64,000 nt of DNA. It comes from Anthoceros angustus (taxonomy: Eukaryota; Streptophyta; Anthocerotopsida; Anthocerotales; Anthocerotaceae). The DNA is taken from NCBI GenBank assembly GCA_010909165.1, contig VJWM01000044.1:992001-1056000 (forward strand), given 5' to 3'. Positions 56,890 through 64,000 of the stretch are shown here, piece after piece. How positions within the stretch are numbered: the stretch's first letter is position 1; every line of letters begins with the position of its first letter. The notes beneath the pieces are model-generated. The model was not told the origin of the DNA. It did not search any database and saw nothing but the letters and a program-made list of their open reading frames with translations. The position numbers and the translations under genes were made by a program.

Positions 56890-59340
56890 TCATAGACTCT
56901 GTGGAGATCCCCAACTCCTCGCATGCGAAGGGGGGACCAGTTTCAGTTTCCGCATGTACTCAAAATAACTGAGATCATCTGTTTGCATGAAGGATTGAGT
57001 CAACCTGGTGCGTTGCTCTCCAGTTAAACTCTGAAGCTGGGGAAACCTCATCTCTTGTTCATAAGCAGGATCCTTGTGGGCTGGTATCAGCCTCGACTGC
57101 ACATATCTTGCTTGAGAGCTTCCCTCCTTGAAGCAAAGGATTCGGGGGGCTGGAAAACGATGTTCTGAGAGTTCCTGCGCCAGCGTTCTGCACGCTGCCA
57201 AAACTGCTGCACTTTGAGGCTCACTTTTCGCGACTTCAGATCCCACCCAGATGAAAATATCAGTTCCATGGTCCAACACAATGGTAGCATCCGTCTGCAT
57301 CGCCAAGTCATAGGCAGGCAATTCCTCAAATGTCCCCCCCTCGCAATGCATTAGGAGTCGAGGTGCCATCATCCGGAGGGCCAAGTCAAAAGAAGCTTGT
57401 AAGAAGATGTTGGAAAGCACAAGTCTCTCGTCTTCATGGCCAACAATACAGCCCAGGAGAGGCCCTCTCCGCAAGTGAAACAGGAACTCAGGCAGTGCCG
57501 CAATCTCATTCGGAAAGCCTAAAAGGCTGGAACTTGGCATGTGCTTGCCAAACTTTGCAGCAATGTTCTTCAGTCTCTCATCAATCGACAGTCTGATATC
57601 CTTTGCATCTTGTGAGGTCTTGGCTTGCAGCACCATCTTCTTCGACAGCACCACAGCTAATACTTCGTCATCAATGCTCTGCAAGTATGTCGGCACGCTT
57701 GGAGTTGTGGGTAGCCTAATAGTGACAACCCGTGTCACATTCAGCTGGTACATGGTGGTGTACCGAATCACAAACTGGAAGTACAGATAGTCATCCTTCA
57801 AGTTTTCCAACAGCTCCAAGGTCAAGGCAAATCCTTGGGTCTCCTCCATGCTCACCATTTGGACAGCTACAGCTGGATCCTTTCTGAACACTTCTCCGGC
57901 ATCCTGTGCGGTCACTGCTTCTCCAGGACCGATGACCCTTGTCACTCCCACCTCCTTGGAGCACCGCATTTCCAAGATCCCTCTAAACCCAGTTGCTCTC
58001 TTCACTGCTCTCTCCAGATTGAGACCAAAGGTATCACCAAAATCGTCATGCAGCACAAGCGCACCTCCAGATGCTTTCACCAGAGGCTGAACAGAGCTTA
58101 TGTTCACAGGGCATGTTCCAGCTGCCAACACATCCACTGCTGTGTCCAAACGCCTCGCCTCCTGTCCAAGCTGCTCCATCTGCTTGATAGCCTTCTTCTT
58201 CATATACGGGTACGTGGACTGGTCCTCGGGCCCATACAGACCTCCCACACCCAGAGTATTGGGTCCTCCAGCACAAACAATGACCCGACTGCTCCCACCA
58301 GCCCTCTTCACAGACCCCCTGGGCAATTCAGTAGACAGGCCCTCGATCAGCGTGAGCGCCACACGCACGGCAGTGCCCATACACCTATCCCTAACCAGCT
58401 CCGGAACATCCCCCCTGTATGGCCTTAGAGACGAAACAATAGCCTGAGCAATCGGCAGGCAGACATGTAGCGGAGCAAGGTAGACACCAGTGCCATAAAT
58501 GAGCATCTTGAGCAGCTCCTGACTGGGAGGTGCAGGCCCGGGCAGCACATCCGCTGCAGCAAACCCTAGCTCCGACAGATCATAAACCGACACCGTCTTC
58601 CCATACGTGATGATCCCAATCCGGATCGTGTTCGGCAAGGAGTCGAGAAAATAATGCAGCGAGCTCTGCAGAAACGTGAGCTGCGATTCATCCACACACT
58701 CATCCACAATAATCACCACCGGAGCCGACATCGCAGAGTCCGCCACAGACAAGAGCCCCGAACCCCGAGTCCCCGGCTCCACATAGTCCACCACCGAGGC
58801 GGCCAGCTCGGGCCAGGTCTCCATCTCCCCCAGAATGGAAGCCCTATACTCCCTGTCGAAACCGATCACCTTCTTGCACATGCAGCACACCCACTCGCTC
58901 ACCCGGGGCGTCATGCTGCAGTACAAATTGAGATAGGCCCCGCAGTTCTGGCACCGGATCCCCCCCCGGTGCACAGTCCTGGGCCCCGGCAGCACCTGCT
59001 TCCCGGGAAACACCAGCGCTCCCCATCCCAAACTGGCCGTGTTAGCCACGCCCTTGTCCCTGATCACGGCCCGGGACGAGAAGAGCGCAAACGAGGAGGA
59101 CAAGGAGACATCCGGCCCCGGCTCCTCCCCCGCTCCAGATCCATGCGAATTCTGCACCTCCCCTCCCACCTCGTACCCGTTCCCGAACTCGGGCCCCTTA
59201 GAGAAGTCTGTGGAATGCGCATGCCCCGGCGGGGACGAGAGCTCCAGCACCGCATCCGCATCTGGCCCCACGGGGCTCCCGAACCACGGCCCCTCGCCTC
59301 CAGCCGGGTACGCCTCCGCCGGCCGCGCCGACGAGCCCAT
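56890..59340 (-). CDS. SEC23-like COPII coat protein (divergent plant type)
   Basis: A single exon of 816 codons is read from ATG at 59340; the same frame is open for 36 more codons without an ATG. Order: Ser/Gly/Pro-rich N-terminus, Sec23/24 zinc finger (CQNC near residues 130-133 and CMC near 153-155, with YCSMTPRVSEWVC between), trunk domain (VVIIVDECVDESQLTFLQ, IGIITYGKTVSVYDL), beta-sandwich, helical domain and gelsolin-like end (DIFIWVGSEV). It closes with the SEC23-type TDDLSYFEYMRKLK. SEC23 is the GTPase-activating inner-coat subunit that acts on SAR1 at ER exit sites. The diverged sequence and long N-terminus match the plant branch represented by Arabidopsis At4g01810. The lack of introns is notable. 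Confidence 0.85.
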   Translation of the reverse strand: MGSSARPAEAYPAGGEGPWFGSPVGPDADAVLELSSPPGHAHSTDFSKGPEFGNGYEVGGEVQNSHGSGAGEEPGPDVSLSSSFALFSSRAVIRDKGVANTASLGWGALVFPGKQVLPGPRTVHRGGIRCQNCGAYLNLYCSMTPRVSEWVCCMCKKVIGFDREYRASILGEMETWPELAASVVDYVEPGTRGSGLLSVADSAMSAPVVIIVDECVDESQLTFLQSSLHYFLDSLPNTIRIGIITYGKTVSVYDLSELGFAAADVLPGPAPPSQELLKMLIYGTGVYLAPLHVCLPIAQAIVSSLRPYRGDVPELVRDRCMGTAVRVALTLIEGLSTELPRGSVKRAGGSSRVIVCAGGPNTLGVGGLYGPEDQSTYPYMKKKAIKQMEQLGQEARRLDTAVDVLAAGTCPVNISSVQPLVKASGGALVLHDDFGDTFGLNLERAVKRATGFRGILEMRCSKEVGVTRVIGPGEAVTAQDAGEVFRKDPAVAVQMVSMEETQGFALTLELLENLKDDYLYFQFVIRYTTMYQLNVTRVVTIRLPTTPSVPTYLQSIDDEVLAVVLSKKMVLQAKTSQDAKDIRLSIDERLKNIAAKFGKHMPSSSLLGFPNEIAALPEFLFHLRRGPLLGCIVGHEDERLVLSNIFLQASFDLALRMMAPRLLMHCEGGTFEELPAYDLAMQTDATIVLDHGTDIFIWVGSEVAKSEPQSAAVLAACRTLAQELSEHRFPAPRILCFKEGSSQARYVQSRLIPAHKDPAYEQEMRFPQLQSLTGEQRTRLTQSFMQTDDLSYFEYMRKLKLVPPSHARSWGSPQSL

Positions 59341-61134
59341 GCCAGCTGCAAAATCAGCTGCCCGCGCAGCAGAATCAATTAATCCCGCTCCCGCTCCTCC
59401 TCCTTCCGGCAATCCATGCCCTGGAGAATCTCGGCAGGATCCAAACACCGAGACGCACGCAACCCTGGCCGGCCGGCTGGCTCACGGATCACCTGCCCGA
59501 CGTCCCTCCCCTTCCTCACGATCCGCGCAGCAACCTCGCTTTCCTGGCTCGCTCCGCTTCCGAAGCATGGCGACCCCGACGTCACGCGGCCCGCGCATCG
59601 GAGCTCTGCCGTCTCCAGCCCCCGCTCGACGTAGGGTAACCCGTAACGCAATTCGCTTCACACAGCCCGTCAAGTGTCGACCCCGTTACTGCACCTTCCC
59701 TTCGTTCGGCAAGGCGGGAACAATCGTTGTTAGAACGTAGGTAAAGAGGGGTCTCCTTGTAAACGGGATAATAAGAACGAGGATGCCCTTGGTGCAAGTA
59801 GCTTGGGCACTCCATGGTACAAAAGTCCCATCACCGGAAAATTCCATCCCAGTGGACACACATTAGGAACTAGGACTTTGTACACCGGGGCTCGCGTGTA
59901 GTTTTTTCTTCTCTCCTTGAAATTAAGTGAGCCATAGTGCGCTCGATAGTGCTCTTCCTGGAGAATCTTCCATTTTTAAAAATTATTTTAGGTTGATAAA
60001 ATAAATTTTAATGAGTTAATAGGTAATTTTAAATACATTTTCTATAAAAATGTCCAACATCTTTGGTCGTTCTGGGAATAAGGGCTACTTCCCCACGCGC
60101 GAGTTAACCTATACATAGGCGGCACACCCCGCGCCGTGGCCTCGATCCTCGTCCCTCTGATTCAAGTTTTCAAAATTTCTAGTTCTCCAAATTTTCATCA
60201 CGACTGCTGCACAAGCAGCCCAATCTTCAAATTTCTCAGCTGGCTCGTAGGCCATCAACTCCCTCCGACAAATTTGGTAAAAATGTGCCAGCATCCAGGA
60301 GCTAATGGGATGAGCCAGTTTCTCACTCTCACGGCAGCGCACAAGCGTGCCCTTAAAAACAACGGCACCTTCCCACCTTGTGCAGACAATAAGGAACAAG
60401 GGGATGCCCATGCCACTTCAATCTTGCTCAAGAAATGCCTACGGGAGCAAAAAGTAGTGAGGACGGCGACCAAATTCAAACAGATCATATCAAACGAATG
60501 CAAGTAAGTGGACCTCCAGCAAACAAAAGATAACGGGTTCAGGCTCTGGCCTGATCATAACATGGCATGGTAGCACCAGTGTAATGGCATCCACATACAA
60601 CGATACACGTCAGTACTGCTGCAATGGAAGACACTCGGACTACACTCTGCAATCACAAATCAGAGGTGATGCTAGGAAGCTGATGCTGGGTCATAGAAAG
60701 TGGCAGGCATACGGGCACATACGGCAGCGTATGGTGGCCTCCTGGTTCCCACACATCAACACAAAGAAGCTATCCTCTCACGGAACCAATGCTGGGCTCG
60801 TCAGATTTAGACACAGCAAAATGGCAAGCGACCAGACGGCTTCTCGTTTCGCGATTAAAAAAAGAGGAAGGAAGGAAAGACCTGGGCCCTGGGGCTCTGC
60901 AGTCTGCAGCCCTCGGCGAGGTAGGTTGACCGTAAGGTAACCACCTTCGCACAGGCGGTTCAGTTACGCCCGCTCCTCTTCGTTCTCGTTCGGCAGGGCG
61001 GGAACGACGACACGAAGAGAACAAAGGAAGAGAAGAATTTGCGTTTTAACGTCGTTGGATATGGCGATGGCGATGGCCCCGGGGGCCTTGCTCCCATTAC
61101 CGAGAGCGGCTCCCGCATTGGAGAAGCCATCGCC
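59341..61134. other. Divergent promoter region between SEC23-like and MurE genes
   Basis: This holds the promoters of the minus-strand SEC23-like gene and the plus-strand MurE gene, with an AT-rich stretch at 59980-60050. Frames of 100-120 codons at 60.1-60.5 kb exist on both strands, but neither has a domain I recognise. Confidence 0.45.
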
Positions 61135-63816
61135 ATGGCGGGCGGGTCTCTCCTGCGGCTGCACATCGCCGGCGGCGGCGGCGCCGTCTTTGCTTGCGTG
61201 CGCGGAGGAGTGGCATGGACGGCGGCGGCGGGCAGCGCGTTGGAGAGGAGGGGGCGCTGCAGGGCGGGGAGGAGGTCGGGGCCGGGATTCCAGGACGATG
61301 ATGGAATGGAGGCGTACAGGGACCCGGCGGATGTGGAGCCGCCGGAGGCGGGCGAGGAGGAGGAGGAGGGGTTAACGGCGTTCGAGCGGGTGACGCGGGA
61401 GGCGCGGCGGGCCAGGAAGCGGGAGGAGGAGAAGTACAAGGGGATGAAGCCGGTGTTTATGCAGGCGATCGGGCTGGATGAGGACGGGAACGAGCTCGGG
61501 AACGGGGCGGCGGGGGAGGAGGAGGACGAGGAGGAGGATCAGCGGGGGAGGGAGATTGTGCGGGTGGACGGGGATGCGTACAGCAAGGTGAAGGATGCCA
61601 GGAGAGTGAAGCCGCCGCGGGGAAGCAGGCGAGGCTGGAGGTGGAAGAGGACGGGGAGGGATTGAGGAGGAGGAAGAGGAGGAGGAGGAGGAGGAGGAGG
61701 AGGAGGAGGATCTGCTGGAGGTGGAGGAGCTGGATCTGAGGAGGTCGTTGCGCGCGGACGCGTCCTTCGATCTGGAGCTAGGGCAAGAAGGGGAGGAGGA
61801 GGAGGAGGTGATGGCAGAGCCGGCGTACCGGATGAGCCTCGGGGAGCTGCTGGACGAGGCGCGGGTGACGGCGGTGTCGGTGGAGGGGGATCTGGATGTG
61901 GAGGTCACCGGCATCCAGCACGACTCGCGGGAAGTGGAGCCCGGGGACATTTTCGTGTGCTGCACGGGGCTGTCGGCGGACGGGCATGCGTTCACCGCTC
62001 AGGCGGTGGAGCGGGGGGCGATCGTGATCGTGGCGGCGCGGGAGGTGAGCGTGGCCGTGGGTACTGTGAAGGCGGTGGTTGTGGTGGAGGACACCAACGG
62101 GGTGCTGTCTGCCCTAGCCGGCGCCTTCTACTCGCATCCCTCCAGGAAGCTGAGCGTGGTAGGGATTACAGGGACGAACGGGAAGACGACGACGTCGTAT
62201 CTGTTGCGAAGCATGTACGAGTCCATGGGGATGAGGACCGGGCTGCTCGGTACTATCAGCTACTACATCAACGCGAGGAGAAAGCTGGAGGCTCCGAACA
62301 CCACTCCAGACGCGGTCTACTTGCAGAAGCTCATGGCAAGTATGGTGCATTACGGGTCCGAGGTCTGTGTGATGGAGGTTTCATCGCACGCGCTGGCGCT
62401 GGGGAGGTGCACGGATGTGGATTTCGATGTGGCTGTGTTCACGAATCTTACCAGGGACCATATGGATTTCCATGGCAGCATGGAGGAGTACCGGGAGGCC
62501 AAGGCTAAGTTGTTTGACAAGATGGTGGACCCGAAGCGGCACCGGAAGGTGGTGAACGTCGACGACCCTAATGCCGGGTTCTTTATGGCCAGGGGCGGGG
62601 CGGATGTGCCTGTGGTGACCTTCGGGCAGGAGAACAGCGGCGCGGATGTGTTTCCGTTGGAGGTGCAGCTGACTCTGTTTGAGACCGACCTCTTGGTGAG
62701 GACGCCTAAGGGGAATGTGGAGATCTCGTCCGGGCTGTTGGGGCGGCACAATGTATATAACATTCTTGCGGCTGTGGCTGTGGGGATCGCCGTGGGCGTG
62801 CCGTTGGAGGATATTGTGCGCGGGATCGAGGAGGTGGATGCTGTGCCCGGAAGGTGCGAGCTTATTGATGAGGAGCAGGCGTTTGCTGTGGTTGTGGATT
62901 ACGCACACACGCCGGACGCTCTGTCCAGGCTGCTGGACACGATCAGGGAGTGTGGGCCCCGTCGGATTATCACAGGTACTACTTGCTAGTAGCTAGGGTT
63001 GCTCCAAACCATTGCTGCCGCCGTTGCTGCTGGTGATTGAAGTAGTGGAGCTGCCTTCTTTTGGGATGTTGCAGTGGTGGGCTGCGGAGGGGATCGGGAC
63101 CGAGGGAAGCGGCCTATGATGGCCAAGATCGCCACTGACAAGAGCGACGTCACCATTATCACGTCCGACAACCCTCGAACTGAGGATCCTCGTAAGACTT
63201 GCTGGCTTGCCTGCCTCAGTCATTTTTCCCGACCGTCTTGGCGAAGCATGAGCGTCATATGGAAGAGGGATGGGCTGACCCGACCCTGAACCGTGTGGCT
63301 GCAGTGGACATTATCGATGATATGCTGGCGGGAGTTGGGTGGTCGGTGGAGGAGTATTGCGAGTGGGGGGAGAAGGACTACTATCCTCCCCTCCCAAACG
63401 GCCACAGACTGTTTGTGTATGACATCCGGTGCATAGCTGTCCGAGCTGCCGTTGCCATGGGAGAGGAAGGCGATGCCGTGGTAAGCTATCTGCTCTACTA
63501 CAAAGCCTAGCAGCAGGAGGCAGCGAGCAGCGCTTTATTGATAGTCATCTGTGGGTGTCTATGCAGGTGATAGCCGGCAAAGGCCACGAGACATACCAAA
63601 TCGTAGGCAAGGAGAAGCAGTACTTCGACGACAGGGAAGAATGCCGAGAAGCTCTGCAGCACGTGGACGCTTTGCACGCGGCTGGTGTGGACACCAGTGA
63701 GTTTCCCTGGAGGTGAGTTAGGTTTCACTCATCACCATACGTCTCACTATCTTCCCAAGCTAGGGTTCGCTGACTTTCTGGTGCATCCTTTTCACAGAGT
63801 GCTTGAGAGCGTGTAA
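61135..63816 (+). CDS. MURE: Plastid MurE ligase homologue (PAP11 of the plastid RNA polymerase)
   Basis: Five exons: 61135-62975, 63075-63191, 63305-63480, 63567-63712 and 63798-63816 (TAA). The ligase part from 61800 on is in one frame and complete: MurE N-domain ([17 protein letters not shown]), ATP loop [62 protein letters not shown] and a C-terminal AGKGHETYQ. Bacterial MurE adds diaminopimelate to UDP-MurNAc-dipeptide. In seed plants the protein (PAP11) mainly supports plastid-encoded RNA polymerase, while in moss it still makes plastid wall. The DNPR substrate motif is kept. Before the ligase lies a very acidic Glu-rich linker where the frame breaks twice (near 61600 and 61665) in G/A-rich runs. 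The transit peptide start (61135, or 61059 in the ligase frame) is uncertain. Confidence 0.88.
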
Positions 63817-64000
63817 ACGTGGGCCATCCTAAAGCAGCGCGTCCCCTGCGCGTGGCAAGCATGGGAGAGATCAGCATTAAGTAAGTACGATGCTCGTGCT
63901 AACTGATTTCAGTTGCAACATTTGTGGGCGGCCCCACCCACCGTTAGCTTCCTGTCTCGCAGGCTCCCGGGCTCAACACGCAGTGTCATAACGTATGGGC

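Noticed and set aside
58654-59740. Long plus-strand frames opposite the SEC23-like gene
   Set aside because: Antisense shadows of a GC-rich coding exon.
60109-60507. Open frames of 100-123 codons on both strands
   Set aside because: No domain, no promoter or splice context, and the strands compete for the same DNA.

Overview
The window looks like nuclear DNA of a land plant. It has spliced genes with GT-AG introns of roughly 50-450 bp, plastid and mitochondrial proteins, a DYW-type PPR editing factor and plant-only families (CURT1, NAL1-like protease, DUF1350, MurE/PAP11). Fairly short introns, GC-rich exons and a long PPR of the style common in bryophytes, lycophytes and ferns suggest a non-seed plant; that placement is inference and I cannot name the species.

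Layout. 1-212: C-terminal end of an unidentified membrane protein (+). 4.1-7.7 kb: casein kinase 1-like kinase, 14 exons (+). 9.7-10.9 kb: intronless IFRD-family protein (-). 11.17-28.56 kb: a 17.4-kb island without a recognisable gene. Its strand composition is C-rich on the left and G-rich on the right, and it carries two inverted blocks of satellite-like repeats and possible short inverted ends. 28.9-31.5 kb: head-to-head DUF1350 hydrolase-like gene (-) and UCP3-type mitochondrial carrier (+), both with single-base frame breaks in G-rich stretches. 33.1-35.6 kb: NAL1-like trypsin-fold protease (-). 36.4-40.2 kb: RECQ3-type DNA helicase (-) whose conserved motifs can only be rebuilt with an 8-nt and a 4-nt microexon. 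40.6-41.6 kb: CURT1 thylakoid curvature protein (+). 41.7-46.4 kb: minisatellite-rich spacer. 46.4-49.0 kb: intronless LRR receptor-like protein (+). 50.5-51.5 kb: intronless, broken retrocopy of the polyadenylation factor FY (-). 52.3-55.2 kb: PPR-DYW protein (-). 55.5-55.7 kb: cytochrome P450 relic (+). 56.9-59.3 kb: intronless SEC23-like COPII protein (-). 61.1-63.8 kb: plastid MurE ligase/PAP11 (+).

The genes do not form one pathway. Two are plastid components (CURT1, MurE/PAP11), the PPR protein probably edits organelle RNA, and the rest are housekeeping or signalling genes. The most unusual features are the RECQ3 microexons and the strand-asymmetric island. Exon coordinates come from reading splice sites by eye, using family conservation and phase arithmetic as checks; no transcript or database search was available.
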